The notes: a model not told the origin generated them from the sequence alone. DNA of 64,000 bases from Schlesneria sp. DSM 10557 (GCF_041860085.1 NZ_CP124747.1:5851001-5915000); one strand, 5' to 3'. Shown: positions 27,097 through 37,349, counted from the first letter of the stretch. Numbers and translations: made by a program.

Positions 27097-27198
27097 GAAG
27101 TTGCTCAACCTGCTCAAATTGAGCAACTTCAGATGCTGGTTTTGCACATGAAAACAGGGAAGTTGCTCAACTTGTTCAACTTGCTCAATCATTTTTTT
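27097..27198. repeat. 9-bp iteron-like array, copy B
   Basis: Block 1 (27097-27129) is identical over 33 bp to block 1 at 1767-1799, including the 11-bp inverted pair. Block 2 (27149-27198) differs from 1819-1869 by two substitutions and one indel and ends in the same run of seven T. The 19-bp gap between blocks is kept in length, but its sequence is different. No RepA-like gene precedes this copy. Confidence 0.75.
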
Positions 27199-27470
27199 GT
27201 CAGCGGTGTCGAATCCTCATTGGACCATTTCGACGGCCGGACGACGCAGTATCGCCGCTTCCGTGCTGTGTGAACTGTTCGCCCTGATGAAGAGGAAGTA
27301 GCGACGGCGAGCGAGCCCAGCCGCGGTCAGCCCTGGAAGGGGGGGGACCCCACTGCTGGAGGCTTCGGCGTGGGACTTTTGTCGCCGGCAGACTGACGTC
27401 AGGGACGGCAGGCGATTTCGAGGTCGGGGCTGTCAGGTGACGTTTGAAAGAGGGGCAATCGGGAGAGGCA

Positions 27471-27491
27471 TGGCATAATGGTTGCTCTTTT
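27471..27491 (+). promoter_or_regulatory. Possible sigma54-type -24/-12 element
   Basis: TGGCATAATGGTTGCTCTTT matches the pattern TGGCA-N6-TTGC with exactly ten bases between GG and GC, followed by a T-rich stretch. It lies about 320 bp before secA. A chance match is possible, and no activator site was identified. Confidence 0.25.
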
Positions 27492-27807
27492 CCGCCTGGT
27501 CCGACGGATCTGGTGTCGGTGGAGCGGGATTGACCCGTTTGTTATTGACAAATAAACTGCGCTGCGCAAGGAAGTTACGTCGCAATTTATGGGTCGATCC
27601 GGCGGCTTTCGCCTTTTCAGGGGCGATCGTCTGCTGCGGACACGGAGAATCTCCCTGTCACGTTGGCAGTCGCTGGATGGAGTTCGTCATCGACGTAGCG
27701 CGTCAGGAACACCTGCTGAAACTCGTGTACCAGCGTATGACATTGGTCCAAGTTTGACTTGGGGATATTGCCTGGGGCCACGCAGCTCGTAACTCAACGG
27801 ATGAATT

Positions 27808-30800
27808 ATGCAAATCCTGGATAAAGTCGGCGATACCTTCAATCTGGTCCTGGGCGGAACCGAACGGTTCATCACCAATCTCTTTGGTTCGTCCAACGAA
27901 CGCCGCGTCCGAAACATCGGATTTTCGCGAGATAAAAGCGGAAATACGGTGATTCTGCCAGGATCCTTTCTCGACCGCATTAATCAGCTAGAGCCGGAAC
28001 TGGAAAAACTCAGTGACGGTGAATTGCGGGAAACCGCCAGCAAAATGCGGAAGCGACTCGCCGCCGGCGAAACGCTCGACATGCTGCTGCCCGAAGCCTT
28101 TGCGTCCGTTCGAGAAGCGGGCAAACGCTATCTGAAGATGCGTCATTACGACGTGCAGATGGTCGGGGGATACATCCTGCATAAAGGGATGATCGCCGAA
28201 ATGGCCACCGGGGAAGGTAAAACGCTGGTCGCGTCACTTCCCGCCTTTCTGAATGCACTTGCCGGTTCGGTTCACGTCATCACCGTCAACGATTACCTGG
28301 CACAGCGCGATATGGAGTGGATGGGGCCGCTGCACATGGGGCTGGGCCTTACCATCGGTGCCATTCAGTCGAATATGGATCCGTACGAGCGAAAACAGGC
28401 GTATGCTTGTGACATCACGTACGGCACCAACAACGAATTCGGTTTCGATTACCTTCGCGACAACATGAAAATGTTTGCCGAAGAGCAGGTGCAGGGGAAG
28501 CTGACCTACGCCATCATCGACGAAATCGACAACATCCTGATCGACGAAGCCCGTACCCCGTTGATCATCTCGGGGAAGGCTCATGGTGATATCACCCGCT
28601 TTCCAAAAGCGGACAAGATCGCCCGACAACTGCAGCGCGACCTCCACTTTGAAGTCAAAGAGAAAGAGCATACCTGTCACCTGACGGAAGCAGGGGTTCG
28701 ATATGCAGAAGAACTGGCGGGCGTCGAGAGTTTCTACACCGCCGGGAACATGGAGTGGCCACACCTGCTCGACAACGCACTGCGGGCTCACCACCTCTAC
28801 AAACGGGATGTGAACTACATCGTACGAGCAGATGAAATCATCATCGTCGATGAGCACACCGGGCGTATGATGGAAGGCCGTCAATGGAGCGATGGACTTC
28901 ATCAGGCCGTCGAGGCCAAGGAAGGGGTCCGGATCAAGGAAGAGACGCAGACGCTGGCGACCATCACGCTGCAGAATTTCTTCAAGCTCTACAAAAAGCT
29001 CTCGGGGATGACCGGTACCGCCATGACCGAGGCGGCCGAGTTCGTCAAGATTTACAATCTGGACGTGATCACCGTTCCAACAAATCGACCGCTCAAACGA
29101 ATCACGTTCCCCGATGCCGTTTACCGAACGGAACGGGAAAAGTGGGATGCGGTGGTCGAAGAGATCAAGGAAGTGCATCAGACCGGACGTCCCGTGCTGC
29201 TGGGAACCGTGTCGATTGAGAACTCCGAGAAACTCAGTCATAAACTGACGAAGAACGGCGTCAAACACAAACTGCTGAACGCCAAACCTGAATATGCCGA
29301 ACGTGAAGCGGAAACGATTGCTCAGGCAGGCCGCCTGAATGCGGTCACGATCGCGACCAATATGGCAGGCCGCGGTACCGACATTATTCTCGGGGGAAAC
29401 CCTGAGTATCTCGCTTGGGATGAACTCAAGCAGATGAAAAACGAAGATGGCCGTCCCCTGTATCCCTCACGTCTTGACGTTCCCAAATCAGTCTGGAACG
29501 AACTGACGAAAAAGATCGCTCAGCGCGAAGGGATGGAAGACGAAGGGCACACTGTCGCGGAACTTGGCGGTCTGCACGTCATCGGCACGGAACGGCATGA
29601 CTCGCGTCGTATCGATCTTCAGTTGCGCGGGCGAGCGGGACGTCAGGGAGACAATGGCTCAAGCCGTTTCTTCGTCTCACTCGAAGACGATCTGATGCGG
29701 AAGTTCGGTGGCGAGTGGGTCAAAGACTGGCTGTCACGCCTGGGAATGCAGGAAGGTGAGCGGATCGAGAGCAAGCTTGTCACGCGCCAGATCGAAAGCT
29801 CGCAGAAGAAAGTCGAAGAGCGATTCTTCGAACAGCGAAAGCATCTGCTCGAATATGACGAAGTGATGGACGAGCAGCGAAAGCGAGTCTATTCCTACCG
29901 CCAATCCGTCTTGGAAGGTGCAGACTGCCGTTCGTTGATTCTGTCGATGATCGACAAGCAGGTCGATCAGAAGACCGAGTATTTCCTGAAACCGTCCTAC
30001 CGATGGGAAACCGTCGTTGCCTGGGTCAAACAGCAATGCGGTCTCGACCTGAAGCTCCGTGAAATTCGGGACATGCACGCGGACCAGTTGATTGGTTATC
30101 TGAAAGATCGGTCTGAACGTCAGGCCTATGAAACGATTCGGGAACAGGTCGAAGACAGTATTCCGGAAGGTGTCGATGCCCGTGAACAGAACTGGCAGGC
30201 ACTGTCACGCTGGGTGAACACGACCTACGGCTTGAATACCAACGAGCGTGAATTGCGGAAGGTGGCCTTCCTGATCGACGGGGATGCCGATTCGCTGGAT
30301 ACCGGCAAGCTGCACCAGCACCTCTACGATCGGGCCCTCGAATCGATTAACCGGTTTGACTTTTCGCCAGTCGAAGTCTTCCTCAATGAGAAATGGGGCG
30401 CGCAGTCGCTGGCAGAATGGTTGCATCAGCAGTATGGGATCCAACTTGAGCCCTCAAAATTCGAAGGCGGCTCGCCCGAATCGGCTGCCGAACTGATTTC
30501 CAACGCGATCCGTGACCTGTACCACCGCAAAGAAGTCGAATTCCCCGTTTCCGTCGGTCTGTCTCACTATATGCAGGAGCATAACGGAGTCACCCGCTAC
30601 AACCGGGAAGAATTGGCACGCTGGGCCAGTAACCGCTTTGACATCTCGATGTCGAAGGAAGACATCGAATCAAAGTCGAAAGCCGATATTACTCAGCAGT
30701 TGCTGAAGACCAGTGACCAGTTCGACGCTCAGGGCAAGCAGGCTGCCGCACGACTGGAAGAACTGCTGACGGCGGCCTTCGGACCACGACATCAGAAGTC

Positions 30801-31458
30801 GCAAGGGAAGAAGGGGGCGGAATCGACGACGCAGCGTGACGTTGTCAGCGCGACCGCGGTGAAGCCACTGGTCGACTGGGCAAATGCCGAATTCGGAACG
30901 GAACTGGTTGCCGAAGACGTTGCTCACCAGGGGCGTGCCCTTGTGGAAATGGATCTGCGCAGCAAGTTTGAGCGGAAATATCGGTATGAAATTCATCATG
31001 CCGAACGTTCCGTCGTGCTGGATACACTGGATACCGCCTGGAAAGATCACCTGTATTACATGGACCAGTTGAAGTCCGGTATCGGACTGGTCGGATATGC
31101 ACAGAAGGATCCAAAGGTTGAGTATCGACGGGAAGGGATGCGGGCATTTGAACAGATGTGGGACCGCATTGCCTCGCAGGTGACCGGAACCATATTCCGG
31201 ATCGCTGTCGAGATCCCAGAACCGACCGCCGATCGCTGGCAAATTACCTCGCAGGTGCATCAATCGCCTGTGGATGACATTCCAGACGACCACCCTGCAC
31301 TCGAACAGAATGCAGGCGATCGTTCCTCGGCGAGCGGCGCGAATCGCGGGGCTCCTGCGGTCGAACCGATTCGAAACTATGGAAACAAAGTCGGACGCAA
31401 CGATCCCTGCCCCTGCGGCAGTGGAAAGAAGTTCAAGAAATGTCACGGTGCGTCGTAA
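27808..31458 (+). CDS. secA: Preprotein translocase ATPase SecA with expanded helical wing
   Basis: SecA is the cytosolic motor of Sec protein export. Walker [10 protein letters not shown] is at 132-140, motif II is [13 protein letters not shown] near 237-247, the pre-protein crosslinking domain follows, and [13 protein letters not shown] and [15 protein letters not shown] mark nucleotide-binding domain 2. The C-terminus carries the zinc/SecB-binding motif [14 protein letters not shown]. At 1216 residues it is far longer than usual (about 840-950). The excess lies between the scaffold and the LDSLWKDHL-like element ([15 protein letters not shown]). There the motif W-x5-(F/Y/C)-(G/D)-(L/I/T) occurs at W739, W802, W871, W939 and W1024, suggesting that the helical-wing unit was tandemly amplified. 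A strong hairpin follows the gene. Confidence 0.95.
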   Translation: MQILDKVGDTFNLVLGGTERFITNLFGSSNERRVRNIGFSRDKSGNTVILPGSFLDRINQLEPELEKLSDGELRETASKMRKRLAAGETLDMLLPEAFASVREAGKRYLKMRHYDVQMVGGYILHKGMIAEMATGEGKTLVASLPAFLNALAGSVHVITVNDYLAQRDMEWMGPLHMGLGLTIGAIQSNMDPYERKQAYACDITYGTNNEFGFDYLRDNMKMFAEEQVQGKLTYAIIDEIDNILIDEARTPLIISGKAHGDITRFPKADKIARQLQRDLHFEVKEKEHTCHLTEAGVRYAEELAGVESFYTAGNMEWPHLLDNALRAHHLYKRDVNYIVRADEIIIVDEHTGRMMEGRQWSDGLHQAVEAKEGVRIKEETQTLATITLQNFFKLYKKLSGMTGTAMTEAAEFVKIYNLDVITVPTNRPLKRITFPDAVYRTEREKWDAVVEEIKEVHQTGRPVLLGTVSIENSEKLSHKLTKNGVKHKLLNAKPEYAEREAETIAQAGRLNAVTIATNMAGRGTDIILGGNPEYLAWDELKQMKNEDGRPLYPSRLDVPKSVWNELTKKIAQREGMEDEGHTVAELGGLHVIGTERHDSRRIDLQLRGRAGRQGDNGSSRFFVSLEDDLMRKFGGEWVKDWLSRLGMQEGERIESKLVTRQIESSQKKVEERFFEQRKHLLEYDEVMDEQRKRVYSYRQSVLEGADCRSLILSMIDKQVDQKTEYFLKPSYRWETVVAWVKQQCGLDLKLREIRDMHADQLIGYLKDRSERQAYETIREQVEDSIPEGVDAREQNWQALSRWVNTTYGLNTNERELRKVAFLIDGDADSLDTGKLHQHLYDRALESINRFDFSPVEVFLNEKWGAQSLAEWLHQQYGIQLEPSKFEGGSPESAAELISNAIRDLYHRKEVEFPVSVGLSHYMQEHNGVTRYNREELARWASNRFDISMSKEDIESKSKADITQQLLKTSDQFDAQGKQAAARLEELLTAAFGPRHQKSQGKKGAESTTQRDVVSATAVKPLVDWANAEFGTELVAEDVAHQGRALVEMDLRSKFERKYRYEIHHAERSVVLDTLDTAWKDHLYYMDQLKSGIGLVGYAQKDPKVEYRREGMRAFEQMWDRIASQVTGTIFRIAVEIPEPTADRWQITSQVHQSPVDDIPDDHPALEQNAGDRSSASGANRGAPAVEPIRNYGNKVGRNDPCPCGSGKKFKKCHGAS

Positions 31459-31497
31459 ACGGCGGATCGTCTGATTGAGAAAATTATGTCGGGATCG

Positions 31498-31535
31498 CAA
31501 TCCGGGGAGACTCTCTCCGGATTGTTCCCGTTTTC
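31498..31535 (+). terminator. Rho-independent terminator of secA
   Basis: CAATCCGGGGAG (31498-31509) pairs with CTCTCCGGATTG (31513-31524) with one G-T mismatch and a three-base loop, followed by TTCCCGTTTT. It lies 40 bp after the secA stop codon. Confidence 0.8.
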
Positions 31536-31629
31536 ATTGCTCTGAGATCGCGATACCTGGCCAGTGGCAAACAGCGACTGCAACCGGGTGTTGCCCCTGC
31601 GAACTGCCTGTAGCCAAAAAAGGGAGAGG

Positions 31630-33954
31630 ATGCCCTTCGTCTTCAGTTGGCTTTTGAACGGCCTCTACCTGCTGCTCATCACGGCAGTCGCTCCGATCTT
31701 GCTATATCGTCGCGTCACTGCCGGAAAATACCGGCGCGGCTGGAATGAAAAGCTGACAGGACGGCTCACGCGGCAAAACCCCGAGAGGCTGTGTGTCTGG
31801 TTTCACGCGGTCAGCGTGGGCGAGGTCCTTCAATTACAGAAAGTTCTCGACGAGACTTTACTGCGATTTCCTGACGCCGAACTGTTCATCACTGTGACCA
31901 CCGAGACTGGGTATGATGTCGCTCGCGAAAAGTACGCACGACACACCGTTTCCTTTTTTCCACTTGATTTCAGTTGGGCCGTCGGACGGGCTCTGACCGA
32001 GATTAAACCTGCCGCGATCGTCCTCGTCGAACTTGAGCTGTGGCCGAATCTGGTGCTGACGGCGAAACGCCGCGGTATTCCCTTGATTCTGATCAATGGC
32101 CGCATGGGGGCGAAAAGCTTCAAAGGCTATTCACGGATCAGGCCCGTGATGGCCCGATTGCTCTCTTGCTTCGACGTGCTGGCTGTCCAGGCGGAGACGT
32201 ATGCCGAGCGACTGCGGACACTCGGTGCACCAGCGGACCGCGTCACGGTCACCGGCAACATCAAGTTTGATCGGGCAGAATCGAATCGAGCCAATCCTAA
32301 AACAGAAGAACTGCGTCGCGCATTCCACCTGGATCCGGCTGCACCGACTTTCATCGCCGGAAGCACCCAGGATCCGGAAGAAGCCTGCGCCATCGATGCC
32401 TGGCAGGGATTGCGTCCGCAGTTTCCACAGCTGCAACTGATTCTTGTTCCTCGTCATAAAGAGCGGTTTGAAGAGGTTGCGGAACTGGTCCGTCAACGAC
32501 AATTTCGACTGGTCCGCCGCAGTGAAGTGATGGCTGCAGACGTGCCGCAGGACGACGACGCGGCGGGGACGGATGAGCCTGTGATCCGTTTACTCGACAC
32601 GATCGGCGAACTGGGGGCCTGTTGGGGGCTGGCGGATATCGCTTTCGTCGGCGGCAGTCTGACCAATCGGGGCGGTCAGAACATGATCGAGCCCGCCGGA
32701 TACGGAGCTGCCGTTCTTTTCGGCCCGAACACCTGGAACTTCAAAGATGTGACAGAGGCCTTGTTGTCGCATCAGGGGGCCCGTGTGATCAGGGGCCCCG
32801 AAGAACTCAGGGAAACCGTTGAGGAACTGTTAAAGAATCCCGACGAGATGCGTCGGATGGGCGAGGCGGCCCGTCAATTTGTGGCGACGCAGCGCGGAGC
32901 GACTGAGAGGACGGTGAACCTGATCGCCGAGGTGATCTCGTCACGCGGTGATGACCGATTGCTGCCGGTTGATGAAGCGACCAAAAAGAAAACGTTCTGG
33001 CTGGTCCTGAAGACGGCTCTACTGGCACTGGTGCTGATCTTCATTGGACGTCGTGCGTACCAATTGTGGGAGGCGGCTCCTCCGCAGCAGATTCGGATCC
33101 ACTTCGGGTGGCTCATCGCAGCTGCCGGTTGTTATCTCGTGAGCTGGCTTCCTTCCGTCTGGCTCTGGCGAGCGATGCTCGTCGGGATGGGACAGCCTCT
33201 CGACTGGTGGACCGCTCTGCGCGCTTACTACGTCGGTCACCTGGGAAAATATGTTCCTGGAAAAGCACTTGTTCTCGTGATTCGAGGCTCTCTCGCAAAA
33301 GAGGCTCAGGTGAATCCTTTGCTGGGCGGGGTGACCGCGGCCTACGAGACATTGATCTTCATGGCCACGGGGGCTGCCGTCAGTCTGGCACTCGCCCCGA
33401 TTGTCTTTCCTGCGACGATGGAGGGGTGGTGGCCCGGGCAACAGGAAGGAATCGGGAAGTCTCCATTCCTGTTCCCGGGGTTAGTTGCCGCGGCAACTCT
33501 GGCGACAACCCCACTCAGCAGTTGGTTATTCACTCGCCTTGGTCGCAAGGCCCTGGCAGCCCAAATGCCGTCCACCGAAAAGGCTCCGGCGATTACGGCA
33601 GGATTGATTTCCCAAGGGGTGATGCTGACCTGTTTCGGTTGGGGACTGCAGGGGCTGAGTCTGGGATGTGTTCTGCAGTCGATGTCAGAAGTCCCGCTGC
33701 AGGTCGCTCAATTCCCCGTCTGGCTGGCCGCTTGCGCTCTCTCCACAGTGGGAGGATTTGTCGTTCTGCTCGCACCGGGAGGAATCGGCGTTCGGGAAGG
33801 TCTGTTGATCGAAGTCTTGAAGGATCAGCCGCAGATTGGTCCGACGGTAGCACTTGTGGCCGCGGGATTGTTGCGCGTCGTCTGGTTTGTCACTGAATTG
33901 CTGGGGGCGGCGGTGTTCTGGTTTGCTGGCCGAGGGCCACAATCGAAAGAGTAA
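31630..33954 (+). CDS. waaA: KDO transferase (WaaA/KdtA) fused to a flippase-like membrane domain
   Basis: The first ~440 residues are a GT30 3-deoxy-D-manno-octulosonic acid transferase: an N-terminal membrane helix, HAVSVGEV with the catalytic Glu, VELELWPNLVLTAKRRGIP, GNIKFDR, and the donor-site GGSLTNRGGQNMIEPAGYGA. These are all hallmarks of enzymes that add KDO to lipid A. Residues ~450-774 form a second part with about eight membrane segments (LLALVLIFIGRRA, YLVSWLPSVWLWR, YVGHLGKYVPGKALV, VVLLAPGGIGVREG). This resembles the lysylphosphatidylglycerol synthase/UPF0104 flippase-like domain. The frame is continuous with no frameshift. ATG 31630 has GGGAG before it. A single protein for KDO addition and lipid or glycan movement is inferred. 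Confidence 0.88.
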   Translation: MPFVFSWLLNGLYLLLITAVAPILLYRRVTAGKYRRGWNEKLTGRLTRQNPERLCVWFHAVSVGEVLQLQKVLDETLLRFPDAELFITVTTETGYDVAREKYARHTVSFFPLDFSWAVGRALTEIKPAAIVLVELELWPNLVLTAKRRGIPLILINGRMGAKSFKGYSRIRPVMARLLSCFDVLAVQAETYAERLRTLGAPADRVTVTGNIKFDRAESNRANPKTEELRRAFHLDPAAPTFIAGSTQDPEEACAIDAWQGLRPQFPQLQLILVPRHKERFEEVAELVRQRQFRLVRRSEVMAADVPQDDDAAGTDEPVIRLLDTIGELGACWGLADIAFVGGSLTNRGGQNMIEPAGYGAAVLFGPNTWNFKDVTEALLSHQGARVIRGPEELRETVEELLKNPDEMRRMGEAARQFVATQRGATERTVNLIAEVISSRGDDRLLPVDEATKKKTFWLVLKTALLALVLIFIGRRAYQLWEAAPPQQIRIHFGWLIAAAGCYLVSWLPSVWLWRAMLVGMGQPLDWWTALRAYYVGHLGKYVPGKALVLVIRGSLAKEAQVNPLLGGVTAAYETLIFMATGAAVSLALAPIVFPATMEGWWPGQQEGIGKSPFLFPGLVAAATLATTPLSSWLFTRLGRKALAAQMPSTEKAPAITAGLISQGVMLTCFGWGLQGLSLGCVLQSMSEVPLQVAQFPVWLAACALSTVGGFVVLLAPGGIGVREGLLIEVLKDQPQIGPTVALVAAGLLRVVWFVTELLGAAVFWFAGRGPQSKE

Positions 33955-34066
33955 AAGAGTAGCTGTCCCGAGTGTCCGGCAGCATGGTTGTGCTCGACCT
34001 CATGCAGGCAGTTGACGCGTCCCAAAATAGGACCAGGGGCAGAACCCGATGAGACAGCGTCGGTTC

Positions 34067-34522
34067 CTATGGACCGAGCTGGGCTTCGTTTCGCAACTGC
34101 ATCGCGCGCGAACGAAGTTCTTCGTCCGGAACCATTTGTTTGGGCTGCAGGTCAAAGTTGAAGACCCGGCGATCGGTGACGCGGTGCGGGAGAAAGTTGT
34201 CAGAGAAAAATTCGATGACGGGCCACTGGTACCACGGAGCCGGAACGGTGACGAGGTCCGTTTTGGTCTCGTACCCATCCTTGATCAGGGTCACCTGACG
34301 GGTTCCATACCAGATGAAGTCCGCGGAGGCGGGGGTGTAACCGATTTCTTTGCCATCCAGGAGAGCCATCGCTCCGGGAGGATTCGAAACGACTGTCAGT
34401 CGGCGGCTGACACAACCTGTCTCCAGCAGAGCAAGGCTCATGAAAGCGCATGTCAGTCCACCTCGGAAGCACCACTTCCAGGTCGCTTTGATTTGCTGTG
34501 AAGTTTTATTGGGTGGAATCAT
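34067..34522 (-). CDS. PEGA-domain lipoprotein
   Basis: This 151-residue protein has a signal sequence ending in the lipobox-like LLETGC near residue 37, then a PEGA domain (LTVVSNPPGAMALLDGKEIGYTP, YGTRQVTLIKDGYET). PEGA domains are small beta modules found on the outside of cells, often in surface-layer or adhesin contexts. The C-terminal 40 residues are charged and lack a known fold. The gene is alone, head to head with the methyltransferase gene across a 395-bp gap. Confidence 0.8.
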   Translation of the reverse strand: MIPPNKTSQQIKATWKWCFRGGLTCAFMSLALLETGCVSRRLTVVSNPPGAMALLDGKEIGYTPASADFIWYGTRQVTLIKDGYETKTDLVTVPAPWYQWPVIEFFSDNFLPHRVTDRRVFNFDLQPKQMVPDEELRSRAMQLRNEAQLGP

Positions 34523-34917
34523 GGCGACGCCGCGAAGTGAACCTCAGCTTACGAGCGATTCGGGGCACCCCGAAACACATTGTCGATGAACGCGCGAAGT
34601 ATAGAACGTGATGAAAAACCGTCCTATAGCAGTTGTAAGTGATTCTGCAGTGACTCTTTATGGATACGAACGCCGTTGAGAGGAACGCCGGTGTCCGAAA
34701 TGGGACTGAGCTGCTGGCTTACTGACGATCTCGGCGATCACGTTCCAGGGGGATGGCTGGAGCGGAAGAGATTCGGGATTCGGGAGATCGCTGCTTTCAA
34801 CAGCTCCCTCCGAATTTTGCATGACGTAGTTGCACTGCGAGTCGAACGGTTCCGGCACCACTGACAGTGGTTACGGACTTTATTGTGAGTGATTCACTGG
34901 TCCGATAGGATACGCGG
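34523..34917. other. Divergent intergenic region
   Basis: This region lies between the PEGA gene (leftward) and the methyltransferase gene (rightward). Short frames inside have no similarity that I recognise. TTGTGA and TAGGAT with a 17-bp spacer end only a few bases before the methyltransferase start, which would give almost no leader. I do not call it a promoter. Confidence 0.3.
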
Positions 34918-36198
34918 ATGAACCGAAAGCCTCCCTATCAATCGTCTGGTCGGCGTTACGAATCGTCTCGGCAGCCCGTCCGTATTCGTCGCGAGTTACT
35001 TGAGCAGCGGCCGCTGTGTCCTCCGGAAAATGTCACGTTACCCGCGGTCGAAGTCCGGCTGGGGGGGGCCTTGTGGCATCCTTTTGTCTTCCGAAAGCAG
35101 CTCGGACAAGTTTCACGCGATGCGCAGCCGGGCGATATGGTCGAGCTGTTTTCGCCAAGCGGCGAAGTCGTCGGCTATGGCCTCTTCAATCCCGAGGCCG
35201 AGATTGCTGTCCGAGTCCTCCGAACGGGGATGCGTCGGCCCGACGACGCCTGGTGGAGCGAAAAACTGGCTCAGGCTGTTTCACTGAGACGTGACACCTT
35301 AAAGCTGGACAAGGAGTCCGAGGCCTATCGTCTCATCCACGCCGAGGCGGACGGCTTTCCGGGGCTCGTGGTGGATCGGTTCGGAGATGTGCTCGTCGCC
35401 GAATGTTACTCTCTGGGGATGTATCAGCGAGCCGAAGCGATTCTGGCACAGCTCGACATCCTCGCAGGAACCAAACATGGGGTCCTTCGCGCGGCACCCA
35501 TGTCACAGGATCACGAAGGTTTCACTGCGGACCCCTATGGCTCCGCCGACGTTCCCGCGAAGATGACGATCGTCGAGCACGGGACCAAATTTCGCGTAAA
35601 CTTTGCAGGTGGCCACAAGACCGGTTTTTATTGTGACCAGCGGGAAAACCGTAAACGTCTAGCAGACCTGGTCGCGGGCAAGTCTGTACTGGATCTCTGC
35701 TGCTACACGGGCGGATTCGCACTGCAGGCCAAGAAGCTGGGCAATGCTGGCGAAGTGACAGGAGTAGAACTTGACGAAGAGACCGTTCTGCTGGCCCGGG
35801 AAAACGCCAAAATTAATCAGGTGAAAATCAACTTCACCCAGGCGGAAGTTTTCGGCTACATGCGCGACATGCTGCGGAACAATCGCAAGTTCGATGTCGT
35901 CATTCTGGATCCTCCCAAGCTGATCCGCAGCCGGTCGGAAGCGGAAGAAGGCCGCCACAAGTATTTCGATTTGAATCGCCTCGCGATGCAGTTGGTGAAT
36001 CCCGGGGGAATCCTGCTGACTTGCAGCTGCTCGGGACTGCTGGATATGCAGGAATTTACCCGGATTGTGAACGCGGCTCCGGAAGTCGGTCGTCGAGGGC
36101 AGATCTTTGCCAAGGGTGGTGCGGCACCCGACCACCCCATCTCAACGAACTGCCCTGAGACAGAGTACCTGAAAACAATCTGGTTGCGTCTGGACTGA
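34918..36198 (+). CDS. PUA-domain class I SAM-dependent methyltransferase, RlmI/RlmK-like
   Basis: The 426-residue protein has a basic N-terminal tail, a PUA domain (about 42-120; GALWHPFVFRKQ, GDMVELFSPSGEVVGYGLFN) and a Rossmann methyltransferase. SAM is bound by VLDLCCYTGGFALQAKKLG near 257-275. The catalytic/nucleotide motif is VVILDPPKLIRSRSEAEEG near 327-345. LLTCSCSGLLD is the usual late strand. The homologues RlmI and the RlmK part of RlmL methylate 23S rRNA (m5C1962 and m7G2069), so a rRNA base methylation role is likely but the target base cannot be told. It is a single gene in this context. Confidence 0.88.
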   Translation: MNRKPPYQSSGRRYESSRQPVRIRRELLEQRPLCPPENVTLPAVEVRLGGALWHPFVFRKQLGQVSRDAQPGDMVELFSPSGEVVGYGLFNPEAEIAVRVLRTGMRRPDDAWWSEKLAQAVSLRRDTLKLDKESEAYRLIHAEADGFPGLVVDRFGDVLVAECYSLGMYQRAEAILAQLDILAGTKHGVLRAAPMSQDHEGFTADPYGSADVPAKMTIVEHGTKFRVNFAGGHKTGFYCDQRENRKRLADLVAGKSVLDLCCYTGGFALQAKKLGNAGEVTGVELDEETVLLARENAKINQVKINFTQAEVFGYMRDMLRNNRKFDVVILDPPKLIRSRSEAEEGRHKYFDLNRLAMQLVNPGGILLTCSCSGLLDMQEFTRIVNAAPEVGRRGQIFAKGGAAPDHPISTNCPETEYLKTIWLRLD

Positions 36199-36353
36199 CC
36201 GGGGCAGTGTTGAAGCGTAGAGTGCCGGTGACTCTTGAAACGTCCAGAGTGTGAATGAAGAATGGGCATTCGATGCCACGTTTTGCTGTTAAATGACTCT
36301 TCGTCGGTTCGCGCGAAACGAATCGATCCGCGATGCTACTGGGAAAAATGCCA

Positions 36354-37349
36354 ATGAATCGTCCGGTCTTTGCAGTCTTGTTAACCGTGTTCGTCGCAAC
36401 CCAGTCTTATCAGGTCATGGCTGCCGATCCCGCCAGCCCCCTGGGTTTGCCTCCGGTCGTCCATCCGAAAGACAATCCTCCCACGCCAGAGAAAATCTCG
36501 CTGGGAAAGCAGCTCTATTTTGATGCTCGCCTTTCGGCGGATAACAAAGTCTCCTGTGCGACCTGCCATGATCCGGCCAAGGGATACAGCAACGGTGACC
36601 AGTTCGCGACCGGGGTCGAAGGAAAAAAAGGGGGACGTAATTCCCCGACGGTCATCAATGCGGCGCTTCAGGCATTTCAGTTCTGGGATGGCCGAGCCCG
36701 CACCCTGGAAGAACAGGCGCTCGGACCCGTGCAGAATCCTGTCGAGATGAACATGCAGATCGACCAGGTGGTTCAGAAGCTCAACGGCATCGAAGGCTAT
36801 CGCACCCAGTTCCAGAAGGTGTTCGGCACCGATGTCACAGCGGACGGGATCGCCAAGGCGATTGCGACATACGAACGAACCATCCTTTCGGGTGACGCGC
36901 CGTATGATCGATTCAAAGCAGGTGACAAAAACGCTCTGTCGGAATCCGCTCAGCGTGGCATGAAACTCTTCTTCGGGAAAGCCAACTGTTCCTCATGCCA
37001 TTCAGGTCCAAACTTCACGGACAATGGTTTCCATAACATTGCCCTGCCAGGGACAGACGAAGGCCGGTTTGCCATCAGCAAGTCCCTCGGTGACACGGGT
37101 TCTTTCAAGACCCCGACGCTGCGTGAGATTGCCCGGACCGCCCCCTATATGCACGACGGAAGTCTGAAGACCTTGGAGGAAGTGGTCGATCACTACGCTA
37201 AAGGTGGGACGCCGGGACCCTACAGCGACGAGGAAGTCTATCCGCTGAAGCTGACCGCCGAAGAAACAGCGGACCTGGTCAACTTCCTCAAAGAGGGACT
37301 GAGCAGCGCCAGTTACCCCGAGCATACCGCTCCGGAACTGCCGCAGTAG
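36354..37349 (+). CDS. Di-haem cytochrome c peroxidase (MauG/CcpA family)
   Basis: This is a secreted periplasmic protein of about 332 residues: signal peptide (FAVLLTVFVATQSYQVMA, cut before ADPAS), first haem site CATCH near 65-69, second haem site CSSCH near 210-214, and the motif QNPVEMN in between. PYMHDGSLKTLEEVVDHY supplies the distal region. In this family the enzyme reduces H2O2 with electrons from small c-type cytochromes, or oxidises protein side chains in MauG-type members. ATGs at 36333 and 36348 are possible upstream starts. No partner gene of the MauG type is adjacent. It may be a general stress enzyme. Confidence 0.9.
   Translation: MNRPVFAVLLTVFVATQSYQVMAADPASPLGLPPVVHPKDNPPTPEKISLGKQLYFDARLSADNKVSCATCHDPAKGYSNGDQFATGVEGKKGGRNSPTVINAALQAFQFWDGRARTLEEQALGPVQNPVEMNMQIDQVVQKLNGIEGYRTQFQKVFGTDVTADGIAKAIATYERTILSGDAPYDRFKAGDKNALSESAQRGMKLFFGKANCSSCHSGPNFTDNGFHNIALPGTDEGRFAISKSLGDTGSFKTPTLREIARTAPYMHDGSLKTLEEVVDHYAKGGTPGPYSDEEVYPLKLTAEETADLVNFLKEGLSSASYPEHTAPELPQ

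Larger units (their letters stand above)
26566..27807. other. Long gene-poor region upstream of secA
   Basis: This region of about 1.2 kb has no gene I can support. It contains a promoter-like element at 26786-26829, a frame of 82 codons at 26850-27098 that ends just before the second 9-bp repeat array (27097-27198), and a -24/-12-type motif at 27471. The layout promoter, short frame, repeat array mirrors 597-1869 but without the RepA-like coding region. Confidence 0.4.

Noticed and set aside
28234..29268. Minus-strand frame of 344 codons inside secA
   Set aside because: It lies fully opposite the well-conserved ATPase region of SecA and has no family match.
34890..34917. TTGTGA-17-TAGGAT promoter directly before the methyltransferase start
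   Set aside because: It would leave almost no leader, and AGGAT can as well be the ribosome-binding site. Evidence is too weak.
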